64,000 nt of DNA, taken from the NCBI GenBank assembly GCA_021234155.1, contig JAJEKV010000143.1:1482650-1546649 (forward strand). The letters run 5' to 3'. This DNA comes from Isoetes taiwanensis (taxonomy: Eukaryota; Streptophyta; Lycopodiopsida; Isoetales; Isoetaceae). The notes below the pieces were generated by a model, which saw only the letters and a list, made by a program, of their open reading frames with translations, had not been told where the DNA came from and did not search any database. Each line of letters starts with the position of its first letter. Within the stretch, counting starts at the first letter, position 1. Of this stretch, positions 1 through 12,175 are shown piece after piece. Made by a program: the position numbers and the translations under genes.

Positions 1-51
1 TACTTTGTTATCACTAACTTGAACCTAATTATAAGTTCCTTTTTTAAACAG

Positions 52-805
52 GGGAATGGCAGTGCATGATCCTGATGCAAAGCATGGATTGAAGCTGACA
101 ATTGAAGACTATCCTTATGCTGCAGATGGTCTAGAGGTCTGGAGCTCCATCAAACAATGGGTGGAGGATTATGTGGGAATATACTACCAAAGTGACGAGG
201 CAGTCAAATCTGACACAGAGCTGCAGCAATGGTGGAAAGAAGTAAGGACAGTAGGCCATGGTGACAAAAAGGATGAAAAATGGTGGCCAAAACTAGATGG
301 AGCAGAGAATCTAAGTCACACACTAACAACTATCATATGGTTATCATCTGCCCATCACGCTGCAGTTAATTTTGGACAGTATGCATATGCTGGATACATG
401 CCAAATCATCCCACAAAGACCAGCAAGCGCGTCCCCGAACCCGGATCGAGCGAATACAAAGAACTTCTGAAACATCCTGAAAAGTTCTTCCTCTCATGTC
501 TTTCAAGCAAAACTGAAGCCACTGCTGTAATGACAACAATAGAAATATTGTCTACTCATGCAGTGGAGGAATTATATCTTGGCCAGCCAGGTTGGGAGTA
601 CTGGAGCAGTAATGACAATGTGCTTGAAGCTTTTGGTAGATTTGGCAAGAGAATGAACGATGTAGAAGAGATAGTAAAAACAAGAAACCATAGTGGACTC
701 TTCAAGAATAGAGATGGTCCTGCAAAAGTTCCTTACACTCTTCTCTATCCTAGCTCTTCAAATGGCCTAACAGGGAAGGGAATTCCAAACAGCATCTCCA
801 TCTAA
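52..805 (+). CDS. Lipoxygenase, C-terminal (last) exon
   Basis: This exon encodes about 250 C-terminal residues of a plant lipoxygenase, the non-heme iron dioxygenase that makes fatty acid hydroperoxides for oxylipin synthesis. The acceptor AAACAG ends at position 51; the first exon base completes a codon, giving (R)GMAVHDPDAKHGLKL, a strongly conserved plant LOX stretch. The motif SAHHAAVNFGQ holds two iron ligands (the His before AAVN, and the Asn), and the chain ends in the canonical GIPNSISI, whose terminal Ile carboxylate is a third ligand. The first two His ligands and the residues that set 9- versus 13-specificity lie in exons to the left of the window. No frameshift or stop is seen, so the gene looks functional. 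The ATG at 56 is internal, not the start. Confidence 0.95.
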
Positions 806-831
806 CTTATGATGTACTAATTCATTGGCAT

Positions 832-837
832 AATAAA
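832..837 (+). promoter_or_regulatory. Poly(A) signal of the lipoxygenase gene
   Basis: AATAAA lies 27 nt after the lipoxygenase stop codon and is the first canonical polyadenylation signal in the 3' flank. Confidence 0.5.
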
Positions 838-1255
838 TATATTGCAGGTTGTTTTTTTTTTCCCCCTTCCGCTTGGAGTGTGGAGGTTATGTATATTATT
901 CTTAATTTTATATATCATACAAATGGAAAAACAACAACATTGGACTGTATGTCTGAATGTGATCATTCATGTTGGACCATCTCCCACCTCTCATATTAAA
1001 TGGGGTTCCTCATACAAGGAGGCTAAGAATAAAAACCTCAACGAATTTCTTTTTAGTAGCCTGTATAAAATTAAAGCATATACTACCCTTTCTTAGAAAG
1101 TCCATCATGGATTCAAAGACTAGTTTTTAGAGAATGTGGTCAGATTGGGGATATCATAAATCTGTTTCCACATAACATTTGTCGAGAGATGGATTAAAAC
1201 ATAGAATCGGTGAAGAATAAACCCTGCTCTAGTCCCTCTATTTACTCAAGAAGCA
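838..1255. other. 3' flank of lipoxygenase, no gene seen
   Basis: AT-rich sequence with only short chance ORFs. It probably holds the end of the 3' UTR. Nothing else is recognised before the MITE at 1259. Confidence 0.4.
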
Positions 1256-1258
1256 TTA

Positions 1259-1606
1259 GGGCGGGGTCACATGAGGATGTTGACGTGATCTCGTTCATGT
1301 CGACTTGAACGTTTAGAAAAGGCTGGGGTCACATGTTCATCTCAAGAAAAAATTGCCACGTCAAAACGTCATTTAACGGTTCAAAAAAACTTCTAAAAAT
1401 TGGACGGGTGAATCTCTTCAAGATTTGCAACGTGTCAAGATTAAAAGGGTTCATGTCAACATGAACTCCTTCAGCCGAAGAGGGAGCCGGTTGAATGGAT
1501 CGACGTTGACATCAAACCCTTCATGTCAAAAAGCATCATGTGACCCGTAGTTTTTTATATTTTGACGTCTATCTCTTCATATTGACATCTACATGTGACC
1601 ACACCC
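1259..1606. mobile_element. Tourist-like MITE (PIF/Harbinger type)
   Basis: A 348-bp element has terminal inverted repeats GGGCGGGGTCACATG and, at the right end inverted, GGGTGTGGTCACATG (13 of 15 match). It is flanked on both sides by TTA, the trinucleotide duplication typical of PIF/Harbinger and Tourist MITEs. It has no ORF. The interior repeats variants of TTCATGTCRAC several times in both orientations, so its RNA could fold extensively. The superfamily call rests on TSD length and TIR only. Confidence 0.7.
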
Positions 1607-1609
1607 TTA

Positions 1610-2353
1610 GAAGTGGCTGTTAGAGATTCAAATCCTGCTGCCACCTGTAGGAGTAGTTGGGATGATCCCAACGGTCATTCCTGGCATCTCATTATAGCAT
1701 CTGGTGGTTCAGCCATGATTTGGGGCAACGCATAAATATACATAGAGTTTTCTTGTTCTTGATCTTTTCTTCTCGTTCTTCCGTTCTTCAACAGTGGCTA
1801 CGAGCACAAGGGCAAGTTCTTCTAAAAGATATTCCTTTACTTGAAGTTGATACACCACCAAGGCGAATGGCCGTATTGGTAAATTACCTCTAATCAATTT
1901 ATCGAGTGTTGGCACAAACAGGAAACAGACATTTTTATTGCGTTCTCCTTTTGCCATTTGAGTGAAAGTAAGAGAAGGTCATGTCGTTTTTTGCAAATGG
2001 GTGTTGTCCCTACTTATAATTTGGTTTTTAATTTGTGGCCATAAGTCGCTCGACCATGTAGTGACAAAACGTCACAAAATCGTTTCTCCATTAGAGTGCA
2101 CTTCACAAGAACTTTTCTATCTTATCAAAGTCTAGAAATGCTACCCTTCTGGGTATTGGACATAGAAAGTCGATAGTAAGACAAACCTTCCCGAGTTCGG
2201 GCCAGCGTAAAGTCAATACATACAAATCCCTCCACTGTACAACATATGGATTTGATATTCGAGAGCTGCTTTACTTTATTATTTAGTACATTGTCATGTG
2301 ACTAATGAATAGAGCAAGAACATGGAGGCAACTTGAAGAGGAAGGCGTTGGCT
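1610..2353. other. No gene recognised
   Basis: Mixed-composition intergenic sequence with short ORFs in several frames. None shows a domain, splice structure or codon pattern that I can support. Confidence 0.4.
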
Positions 2354-2361
2354 ATTGGAGG

Positions 2362-4045
2362 CATAGTTACCAAAAACGAAAACAGAATGAAAACAGCAAG
2401 TTGGAATTGAAAACGAAAACGAAAATGGGAACGAAAACGGCAAAAAAAAAACGGCAAGTTCTTGAAAAGATCCAAAAAAAAGGGCAAGTTCTAAAAAAAA
2501 AAAACCAACCCTTTTTATACCTTATGTATCATATATATAGGAATATATATTGGCAAATGCATATCTATTTGGAGATATATTGATCAGAGCATTGGCAGAA
2601 TCTAGTGATATTCTTTTACACTGCCAAATAAAGGGGCTTAGTTGTGGAATTGACAAGGAAAAGATCCATGTTCACCTTTAGGTGCATTTGTGGCTCTCTA
2701 AAAATTATGTTTGATAACCTATCAAGTATGCAATATGATAACCCAACAAGTTTCGAGATAGAGTTTCCCTACCATTTTAAAGGCCATCTATGGTAAAAGC
2801 TTCCGACATTGCTATCCGACTTTGATAGGCCTCTTTTGGAGTCTTCCAGCCAACCTCAGCAAAATGTTTTCGCATTTCTCAGATCCAAAATTTTTGTTTA
2901 TGAGACAAATCCCTCTAATTTGCAAAGCATACATTTTATGCATAAAGAATAGTATTTGTAATCCAGCCTTCAAATTCAACTATTTGATTTTACAATTTCT
3001 ACATTGTTCAACAACCATATCAATTAAAATATATCAGTTAAAGTGGTCACAAGTGGATTGAGGCTATGAGAAATATATAAAGAAAGATGTTCTATCTAAA
3101 GCATAATAATGATTGGCAGAGCAATATCATGATATCCTCATTCACACGACATAAACCATCTTTCATTCAATGGATGTAAATTTATAGGTTATCGTTCCAT
3201 CAATCACTTGGATCTGGCACTGTCTATTTGGGCTTTCTTTTCCCCGTTGCATGACTCAACAAAGAACTGAAAGAATGGGAAAAAATATCAAATGAGCTTG
3301 CTAGTTATAACAAAATGAGCTTGCTGCCTAGTATGAGGTGTATCATGCTATACTAATAAAATACTTGATGGCTTATACTTGCTGCAAAATGCAAGCAATA
3401 TATGTAGCAGCCTTATACTTGTTGCAAACGATATACAGACATGATGAATTTGATGCTACAGCAACTGAAATCATAGTTCGAAATGCTAAAAAAACATTGA
3501 AAATATGGAGACCAAGTGCTGTTGTTTGTAATGCTTCAATTAAATACTGGAGAAAAGAAATTTTCAGATAGAGGAAATGTATAGGCAGAGCAAAAAACGA
3601 AATCTATTGACTGATAGACAATGAATAGACTGATACAAAATGGAAAAACAAAAATCCCTGGTCGCCCTTTGCTTTTGGAATGCTTGAATCGAAACCTGAA
3701 TGTATGTTGCTTGAACCGAAACCTGAAGAACCTAATAGGGCTAGCAGATTTGGAATGACGGCTTTATAACCTGATTGATAAAAGGCACAGATTCGGCTGT
3801 CGGCTCCAAAAAATAGGAGCCCCAAATTTATCCCTAAATGACGATTAAAAAAATGAAAAAAAAAAAATCATTGTGTTACAAAAAACGAGCGTTTTTTCCT
3901 TAGAAAACGACCCACAAAAATGCCACCTCAGTGTTTTTTGCATCAAGTTTTTTAGAACGTCGTTTTGGCTTTTGAATACGGCTTGGGGCTAAAAAATAAA
4001 AAAACGACAAAAAAACGGCGAAAACGGTTGTTTTCGGTAACTATG
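2362..4045. mobile_element. Non-autonomous hAT-like DNA element
   Basis: A 1.68-kb element begins CATAGTTACCAAAAACG and ends with the inverted form (CATAGTTACCGAAAAC read from the right). Its flanks are ATTGGAGG (2354-2361) and ATTGGGGG (4046-4053), an 8-bp target duplication with one mismatch, the size used by hAT elements. Both subterminal regions are rich in AAAACGAAAACGG motifs in opposite orientation. No transposase is present, so it would depend on a partner in trans. Superfamily is inferred from the 8-bp TSD. Confidence 0.65.
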
Positions 4046-4189
4046 ATTGGGGGGGCTTGATCTAAGAAGGAGGAACTAAAAGTCAAAGGTAATAAATGAG
4101 GGGTTTAGGGTATAGAGTATGGTTTAGGGTATAAAGTATATAGAAAGGTATAAAGGTAACGTTAATTTGCATGTAGTTAAGTTACTTAG

Positions 4190-4246
4190 AGAATAGAATA
4201 GAATAGAGTAGAGCATAATAGAGTAGAGTGGAGTAGAATAGAATGG
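4190..4246. repeat. Pentanucleotide microsatellite, possible LINE tail
   Basis: Degenerate (GAATA/GAGTA)n tract. Read on the minus strand it follows the LINE remnant at 4.25-6.1 kb and may be that element's simple-repeat 3' tail. Confidence 0.45.
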
Positions 4247-6110
4247 TTTTTATCATCTACGGAGACCAATTGACCTGTGGGACACAATGAAGAAGCGTAG
4301 CATTACTGTTTGGACTAAAAAACCTCGTCCAGAAGCGTTTTCAAGAATAAAATCGTGGCAGTAATAAGAATGTTATTAAACTTACAAATATACATCATTA
4401 GATATATATATACATGTCAGGTGAGTGTCCGAGGACATAGTTGATACCGCATATCCATGATCTCCTAAAGGTATAATCCCAGCACCCATACTAAAGGCGT
4501 ACTCAATATCACATGTAGCGGCTAGCCCGTAGCCGTGACCAACTCAGTGTGGCGTATCCGGATTTGATCATATACTAGACAGATCTGAAGCGTGTGACAT
4601 CCTTCCTCAACGATTCCCAAATGGCAACATTGTCAAAGCCTGTCTTGGCATGGCTCCCCAATCCATCTGTCATCTCAATTCGGAGACAATATGCACCCGT
4701 TCGAATCGAGTCAATGAGTATGTGCCTTTTTATAAACAAATGGGTATGCATGTAGCACTGTGTGATCCCATTCCAATGTGGGGTTTATGTGGCACTGGTA
4801 ATATGTTGTCTTGATCTGTTCAAAGGCACTAGCATTCCACACCTTGCTGAGGAAGCAAAAGTCAAGGTATTGCCTCAAGTTATGGTGACCTGCTTTTGTT
4901 GGCACTTGTATGCCCCTGTGCTTCTGCACATTCCATCTGATCAGCCACTGAGCTCTCTTTTACCTCTAGCAGGTTTTGAGATGTTGCAGCCCCAATTGTC
5001 ACGGTACAAGCAAGGTTAGGGAGACAAGCATCATCCATGTTGACCACCTTCTGAAAGTAGATGATATGGCGATCGAGAGCAAGATTTGATATGGGAACGT
5101 GGACTTCACCCTAGTGCCCATGCTAAGAAGGCTTTTTGCACCTGCTCCAAGTCATTCCAAGTAGCGAAAGTTACCATCAAGCCCCAGACTTTGATCCTGT
5201 ATGAGCTCCAATAAGACCCTGAATAGGTGCAACTCATTGGCCCAAACAAAGCTCTGCTCTGTGAGTGTTGTTTTGCATTGCATATAGTGACTTCCAACTG
5301 CACAGCCAGCCAGAAATGAAAAGGAAGTGTCCCAAAGGTATAGTAGAAGGAAACTCCACTCCCAAATATTTTTAGGTGGGTACGACTTCTACCACCTTAG
5401 TCTTGGCCAAGTTGATGTGCAGTCGCCTGGCAGAATGTGTTCAAAGCATCCAGATGGTGCTGCATGTCCACTGGAGTGTAAGCTAGAAGGTCCATATCAT
5501 CAGCATATAGTAACTGCCTAGTGATCTGGTTCAAAAGTAGAGCTTCATCGCCCCCATTGTCAGCAATCCAACTCTCTAATTGATCAGTGTAAAACCAAAC
5601 AGTGTTGGAGAGAATCGAATAGTTGGCTCGTCGGCTAAAATCAGCCTGAGCATGTCCCATAAAGCCTTACACCGTATTCTGTAGATCGGCAAGGACCTCG
5701 GACTATCACAATCTTATCCACAGCTTTTCCCGAGGTCAAAGGCCTTGGCGAAGTCAACAAAGCAACAATTCAAATCTGGCCAATGATTCCTGCTATCTTC
5801 AATCAGAGTCTGCAGCGTGAAGATGTCATCAATGGTTGAGTGCCGGAACCTAAATCTCACTTGCGAGAGAACCCGCAAGTATACTGCCTTTGCCCAGCCT
5901 ATTAATTACTGTTCGAGAATCCCAACTAGCAGTTTTTGTAAACACCAAACTAACTATGATTGTTCAGGAATTAACTGAGCAATGCCAGTCACCTGCTTGT
6001 AGATATAAACAAGTCTGCTAGTGGTCCACTGTGGGGAGAAACCTTCATGTAACACCTTGTTGAACAAGGCAGTTAGTGTAACGGTCCTGGTCACTTGATG
6101 GGCCAATATA
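4247..6110 (-). pseudogene. Decayed LINE reverse transcriptase fragment
   Basis: Minus-strand pieces in changing frames spell LINE reverse transcriptase motifs. Near 5,750 there is CFVDFAKAFD (palm motif A), and at 5397-5660 LLYADDMDLLAY (catalytic YADD) followed by a typical helix, HLDALNTFC. Sequence down to about 4.25 kb fits the thumb and C-terminal part and ends near a simple-repeat tract. Stops and frameshifts interrupt every domain, and the endonuclease and ORF1 are not seen, so this is a dead, 5'-truncated copy. Confidence 0.7.
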
Positions 6111-6183
6111 CTTATTTATTATTTGCTTATGTATCATGATTGACATGCATACAATATAGGCCTTATATAAGCAAGGGTTTTGC

Positions 6184-6221
<38 letters not shown>
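6184..6221. repeat. (TTTC)n microsatellite
   Basis: About nine to ten uninterrupted TTTC units. Confidence 0.95.
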
Positions 6222-6223
<2 letters not shown>

Positions 6224-6686
6224 TATTAGAAATAGATTTTTGAAGGTTGTACTAATTAAAGAGGATATTTGGAAAAGTTTTTTGGGAACTTTGAGGCTTT
6301 TTAAGAGCAAACTTTTGCATAGGAGAGAGAGCTTTTTGGGGAGCAAGTTTTTGCAGAGAAGGATTGGATTGGAGACCCCAAGCATGCAAGGCCTTGGAGA
6401 TTGCATGAAGATCGACATCAAGTGTTTTCTTTTAGGTGGGGCTTTTCACCGATCTATTTGTGATTTCATAGGTTGTGATCAGATTCAAGCATGCTATTGG
6501 ATTGAATTGAAAAGAGGATCAAAGGTTAAGTATGTATGACGTAGTAGTATTTGTGTGTAAGCTTTTGAGCTATGGTTGAGATACTTGGAAGGAAGAGAAG
6601 AAGCATGAATCTTGTGGGGGGAATATGCCGAATTTGAGCTAGATGTGGTTGAAATTGCATGGAAAGGGCTGATTTGAGGTCGATTT

Positions 6687-7062
6687 AGTTGTGAATATGA
6701 ACAATCGATGCCTTGAGAATCTTCTCCGATGATACCGAATTTGGAACGACTTGCTTTTTGTTGGTTATATTTGCTCTTGTCTTATTTGTGTCTTTTTTCC
6801 ATTGTCTTGTTAACACATTGATATTCAAGTGTAAATGAATATACAAGGAGTCGAAAGGGAAAAAATGGAAGTATCAAGGGGATTGGATATAGTAAGGACC
6901 CTTTGCCGAGAAAATATAGGCAAAGCTGCAAGAGATTTGGGCAAAACACAAAGGACGAAAATATGTAAGAAGAAGTTGAATTGCTTTGAATAACACATAA
7001 TAAAGAATAATGTGTAATTAAGATTAAGAAGTCTAAAAGATTTGAAAATTGGTATTTCTTGG
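6687..7062. repeat. Long direct repeat, copy 1
   Basis: About 376 bp nearly identical to 8134-8504 in the same orientation, with sharp edges (AGTTG at the left, TTTCTTGG at the right). The pair could be LTRs of a degraded element or a local segmental duplication; no PBS, PPT or TG..CA ends are convincing. Confidence 0.85.
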
Positions 7063-8133
7063 GAGTGCAGATGTGTTTATCTACATCAATGTGACAACTG
7101 TATTGTGACTTCTTCGACAAGTTTGAATTGTTGGCATGATCTTCATCGGTAAGCCAAGCTACTTCAACATGGGTAAGTTGTATGGGCAACCTCGACAAAG
7201 GGAAAGAGTATGATCTAGGTATATATTTAGTAAATTATCTAACAAATATCACATGTCATTGTCTTAATCATTGCATCACTATTGTCTTGTTATTTTGTTA
7301 TCTCTTGGATCCTCCAGGGTCGGACTTCCAGGTTCGGTGGCCTGGTCGGCATGACTCATGTTCTATATTCTCTGTATTTGTGCTTTGTGATGCCGGACGT
7401 TAGTTCTCCTGGCCGGGATTGCTACGTCAGTCAACTCTTGTGAACTCCCATGGTAAGAGGTCATCCAGTACCAGATGTAGGCTGGGAAGGGTATGCGCAT
7501 ACGAGGTTCACCCCACCACCTGCTACAGGGCTTGGAATGTAAGCTGGCTGAGTGTATCCTGCTAATGGGGCCTGTATGTAGGCTGGCTGAGCTACCCATT
7601 GTCCTGTAGCTATGTGTAGATAATGGTTTGGTATTTTGAGTATGTTCTTTGCTTTTGATGCTCATGTATAATATTTCATTGGATTATGTCGTCCTTGTCT
7701 AGCACTTTACTCACATAGGATCTTGTCTTTGAGATGTTTATATTTTGTTATCCAAGACTTTCAAGATGTTCTATGCATGCAGAGGCAGCTATGGGATCCC
7801 CACTTAGTCATGAGGACTAACCCCCTTGAGTGCATTGTGCAGTGAATTAGCAAGCGGTGGTCAAGCTAGTGGCAGCAGTATAGCCGAGGATCGTGGTTGA
7901 GTTCCAGAGGAGAAGCTCTTATGTTAAATTGCTCAGTTAGATCTTGTGAATGTATTGATGACAGTGTTTTCTCTGAATATTAATGTATTTGGTAATAAAA
8001 ATATACTATGGTTTATCTCTGATTATTATGAGTAAGAAGGTTCAATTCTTCATCAATACTATCAACTTAGAATTAGCGCAAGTTTAGACAAGATCCCGAG
8101 TTGCCAGGAGGGTCAACTCGACAGGCTCGTCAC
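7063..8133. other. Spacer between the direct repeats; possible host exon remnant
   Basis: No complete gene. The minus strand around 7,440-7,610 reads a repetitive Pro/Tyr/Ala-rich peptide (QPAYIQAPLAGY and QPAYIPSPVAGG), which may be an exon or retrocopy of an unidentified host gene. The rest has no visible coding or structural signal. Confidence 0.3.
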
Positions 8134-8504
8134 AGTTGGGAATATGAACAATCGATGCCTTGAGAATCTTTTTCGATGATACCGGATTTGGAACGGCTAG
8201 CTTTTTGTTGGTTATATTTGCTCTTGTCTTATTTGTGTCTTTTTTCCATTGTCTTCTTAACACATTGATATTCAAGTGCAAATGAATATATAAGGTGTCC
8301 AAAGGGAAAAGATGTAAGTATCAAGGAGATTGGATATAGCAAGGACCCTTTGCCAAGAAAATACATGCGAAGCTGCAAGAGATTTCCAGCAAAATACAAA
8401 GGACGAAATGTAAGAAGTTGAATTGCTTTGAATAACACATAATAAAGGTTAATATGTAATTAAAATTAAGAAGTCTAAAAGATTTGAAAGTTGGCATTTC
8501 TTGG
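8134..8504. repeat. Long direct repeat, copy 2
   Basis: Second copy of the 370-bp repeat at 6687-7062, differing by scattered substitutions and small indels. Confidence 0.85.
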
Positions 8505-8925
8505 CTCGTGTCAATGGAACTCTTATTAACTATGTCAAATTGATTGTTAGCTAAGGAATTGAGTTTTTATTATAAATAATAAAAACCATAGGTAAGGGAT
8601 CTAATATCGATATTGGGCATGAGATTAAATCTAGACATGTTCTAAGATTGAGATGAGTCCTCAAAGGTACAAAGATAGCCATGAGAAACTTGGGGCTTTT
8701 GAATATGGCATGGAGCATGGCTAGCCTAAAATATGTAACTGTAAGTTGTCTAAGTTGTTGCACTATATTTTATCAAGAGCCTCATAGCTAATGGATTCCA
8801 TGTATAAACTGATTTAAGATGTTGCGTTCTTTATGGGGGAATGGTCATGGTATAATCATATAAAGAGGTTTGTATCTCTATTTGCTAAGAGATGTATTGA
8901 TCTCAGTTTGTTCTATATCAGACCC
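8505..8925. other. No gene recognised
   Basis: AT-rich intergenic sequence; I see no domain, repeat or RNA gene in it. Confidence 0.4.
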
Positions 8926-8929
8926 CAAC

Positions 8930-9240
8930 ATTAGAATTGGAGTGTCTATAAGGCCGTACACTTTTGCCAATCCACTACAGTCAGTGAGAATGTATCTAAG
9001 AGCAGTTTTGCAGCTTCAAGATTCTCAGGATTAGCAACCAGAAAGAGGAACATGTCCTATGTATACTGGTTATAAACTTCCTACATACCATCCTCCATAA
9101 GGAGCCCTTTCGCTGTCGCAATGACAAATAACAGTGACAATGCCTCCATAACAATTATGAAAAGGAGTGATGCTAAAGGGGGCAATCCCTGACGAATACT
9201 AAGACCAAGTGGAATATGGTTCACCATGAGAACAATAGCG
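8930..9240 (-). pseudogene. LINE reverse transcriptase remnant
   Basis: In changing minus-strand frames the sequence reads GLPPLASLLF (equivalent of the QGCPLSPLLF motif), DMFLFLVANPENLEAAKLLL (region following the YADD box) and FSLTVVDWQKC. This is a small piece of a LINE reverse transcriptase, interrupted by stops and distinct in position from the 4.2-6.1 kb copy. Confidence 0.6.
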
Positions 9241-9334
9241 GGAGCATGTGACGATCATACGAGTATTCGTACCATACTAGTATTTTACTCATATATACAA
9301 AAGATGGTCGTCATACGGATGCAAAAGTAGTTGC

Positions 9335-9412
9335 ACGAGACAGGGTTTGAACTTGCAACTTTCTAGCTGCGAGTCACACACTTTTGCCAAGTGCACTACA
9401 AGGACTTATCAA
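9335..9412 (-). mobile_element. SINE-like, tRNA-derived head
   Basis: On the minus strand there is a box A-like TAGTGCACTTGG (9387-9398) and a box B-like AGTTCAAACCC (9343-9353), about 33 nt apart as in tRNA genes. The arms do not form a full cloverleaf, so this is more likely the head of a SINE than a functional tRNA. The body and tail are not delimited. Confidence 0.4.
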
Positions 9413-10601
9413 AGATATGCCTTCATATATTCTTCACATGCAAGGCTACTTCCAAGAGGTTTTAGAACTATCTAGAACCTACATGCATGCGCGACATTTG
9501 GCATGATCTCGTCCATTGGAGTGTGAAATCCTGACCATTAGCCTAGTTATATATAGAGGCGCCTCCTTCTTGTCAAACCATTCTGGTTCAACACCAGTCT
9601 TGAGCCTTTTAGGCATCATTCTCGTGTTGCTTGCCTTCGGACCATTGTATTCTTGTTTCTTCATCATATATCGGATTCTTTATCAATCTTTGCATATTTA
9701 TTTCGTATTTTTTGCGTATTCTTCGCGTATTTTCCTTGTTTTCTCATAGGTTCATGATAATTTGAACCCGAATACTTTGTTTGTTCTTGTCTACTCTGAT
9801 CTAAGCATTTTATTTGCTCATATTTGGTGATCTCATCTTTATGGAGGAGGTTTCAAACTTATTACAGCAAATCCAACAGTTTGTTCAAAGATGTTAGTAG
9901 TTGTAGTTGGACAATAAAGAGCTCAGAGAACGGTTGCTTCACATGAATCTGCTTCTAGCTCTGGATTGAGGTCATCAGAGCTTAAGATTAGCTTGCCAGA
10001 GAAGTTTGACGGCACTTGGACCAAGGGTTGCATGTTATTGTCTATGGAAGACCCCAAAACGCTAGAAGAAGCCATCAAATTTAGAGTTCATTATGCTATT
10101 TAAGCAAAGACTTTAGATTTTTTTCCCAAAAGCACTTGTAGTACCAGTCCACTCCATATGGCATCTCTGAGACAGACATAGGCGGACTAAATTAGGCAGA
10201 CATAATCTCATAATTTTTTTCCCAAAAGCACATGTATTACCAGTCCACTCCATCCAGCATCTTCAAGTTACATTGCTTTAATATTGTTACAGAAGACAAC
10301 TCAGATGAGTATAATCTATGAATGTCAACTTCAATTTAGAGGAATTTGACCTTGTTGGAGAGATGTTATTCTAATCTATAATATTTGTGAGACAACTGTC
10401 GAATTTGAGGAGTTAAAAAACTATATTACCATATTTCCAAAAATGCCTTTCATTTGGAGGGTATTTTGGGAATATTTGCAAACTTGAAGGATATATATGG
10501 AATTTTTCTAATTTTTTCAATATTAAAATCCTTAGCTAAGTGGTTTATTTTGAACTATGGGTTTATTGAGATGGAATTTTTTAAGATATATGCAATATGA
10601 G
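9413..10601. other. Degraded retroelement debris
   Basis: No intact gene. Around 9,990-10,020 the plus strand reads LPEKFDGTWTKG, resembling the start of a Ty3/gypsy gag domain. A roughly 40-bp sequence beginning TTTTTTTCCCAAAAGCAC occurs twice (near 10,117 and 10,208). The rest up to the LTR is AT-rich without recognised content. Confidence 0.4.
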
Positions 10602-10622
10602 ATTTGTGACGTCCCCTACTCA

Positions 10623-10644
10623 TATACGGTGCACCCACCGTATA
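10623..10644. repeat. Palindrome near the 3' end of the LTR
   Basis: TATACGGTG and CACCGTATA form 9-bp perfect arms around CACC. The equivalent site in the other LTR is 22107-22130, with a one-base insertion in one arm. Confidence 0.75.
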
Positions 10645-12124
10645 CAAACAAGAGTTCATCCCCCATACCAGCTCCATGCTAATACAGGGCCCTCCACGTA
10701 TCACTGCAACCTTGAAGAGTTCCAGTGGGAAGAATGAAGGGGTCATTTTACCCTGTCTCCCTCAGGGCCTACCTAGCTGCGGAAGCGTAAACATACATGT
10801 TAGCACTAATACATCAACATCACATGACCATCACGAAGGATGGTTCACCACATATCTGACAGACAAAGATCAGCACATCTCATATGGAAATCCTACCCAA
10901 GGCTCAGACTCGAAGGGGATGACTGACGGCTTGGGCCTCCAGAAGTCATTGCAGACAGAATTCATGGCAATGGATTTGGCTGGCATAAGAACATGGCTCC
11001 GCCCCTCCTGTGCACACTTTGCAGAGTAGGTTGAAAAGTGTTGGGACTGGACCAGAAGCAGCACCGGATGCATAGCCAAGGGGGCTATTCCTGGGTTGCA
11101 TCTCCCCAGTTCCGATGGGGCAGGTAGGGATCACTCCCACCAGAGATTGGCATGCTGACTCAAGGTGACTAGAGGGCCACTGCCCGTACTCGACTTGAAC
11201 TCCATGGAAGGTGTACACCACCCCAAGAGTGTCGAACCCATGCAAAGCCCTCACGCAGTGGCAGAGCATTAGGTCTAGTGCACAATAGTCCCCGATAGGC
11301 TTTACTACCAGAGGGACATGATCATGAGTCAGAACATGAACCTCCTTGTAAGCCAGTCTGGCCCCTCCACCCACAACCAGGTGTGGCTCTTGTACACAGG
11401 CCGAATTTAATAGTGCATTAAAGAGGGCTAGCTAGGAGCATCAACTACTAGGCTTTAAGGCCTCTACCCCCCTTCCCAATACAATGATTCCACAGAGATC
11501 ATCATCACATACATATCATAGAAGAACTAAAGAATAAGATTTAATCTAAATCACAGAGTTAGGTTCTTTAGTTATGGCTTGATATCTAGGGATCTAGATG
11601 ATCTTATGGGCAAATCGATAGGCTAAACCTACTTACTCTATGTCCGGAAGGCGGTTTAGACTATTGAATTGGCAAAATACGATCCTAGCTTGCTCCTCCC
11701 CTTTCTGACGCATCCATGCTACTGAACTTTGCGAAGATGAAGCTAGGAAGGGAAGGCGATGAGCTAGGCGCTCGGGGCAGACTTGGGAGTCAAGATTGGC
11801 TCTTGGAGCAAGCAAAGCGGAGTTCTAGAAGGTTGTGGACGAAAAATGGAAAGTTAGGGTTTCATATACCTTATATAGACTAAGGGTTAGGGCTAGGGCT
11901 TCCATTCTCCCTTGAGCATGTGGGACAAATGGGTGTGGTCCACTTGCCTATATTAATTAAGTGGCCTAAAGTGTACACATGGATAAATGTGTACACATGA
12001 ATAAATGTGCACATGAATAAATGTGCACACACTTGCAAGTTGCCCCCTAGGGTGCTACTTGCTTGGCTACACGTCGGCGTGCACGTCAATCGGAATGGCG
12101 TGTGCATGCATGACGAAACGCAAT

Positions 12125-12150
12125 CGATATCGTCCTGGGACCGATTATCG
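12125..12150. repeat. U3-terminal hairpin, 3' LTR copy
   Basis: CGATATCG and CGATTATCG flank the 9-nt loop TCCTGGGAC. The other LTR keeps the identical loop but has different, still complementary arms (23605-23641). Confidence 0.65.
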
Positions 12151-12162
12151 TGGCTGAACGCA

Positions 12163-12175
12163 TTCTCCCCACCTT
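12163..12175 (-). promoter_or_regulatory. Polypurine tract
   Basis: Minus-strand AAGGTGGGGAGAA lies directly against the 3' LTR, the position of the plus-strand primer for reverse transcription. A near copy, AAGGTGGGGAGA, occurs about 40 bp further inside (12204-12215). Confidence 0.8.

Larger units (their letters stand above)
10607..12162 (-). repeat. 3' LTR of the H3-carrying element
   Basis: This 1556-bp repeat starts TGACGTCCCC and ends in CA on the plus strand, matching 22091-23649. A minus-strand TATA box (CTATATAAGG, about 11,869-11,878) marks the likely U3 promoter. Palindromes sit near both ends (10623-10644 and 12125-12150). ORFs inside it do not look coding. Confidence 0.9.

Noticed and set aside
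4090-4140. Telomere-like TTTAGGG motifs
   Set aside because: Only two or three scattered copies, no array.
10946-11374. ORF of 142 codons in the 3' LTR
   Set aside because: Not preserved as the same protein in the other LTR (indels change the frame), and no domain.
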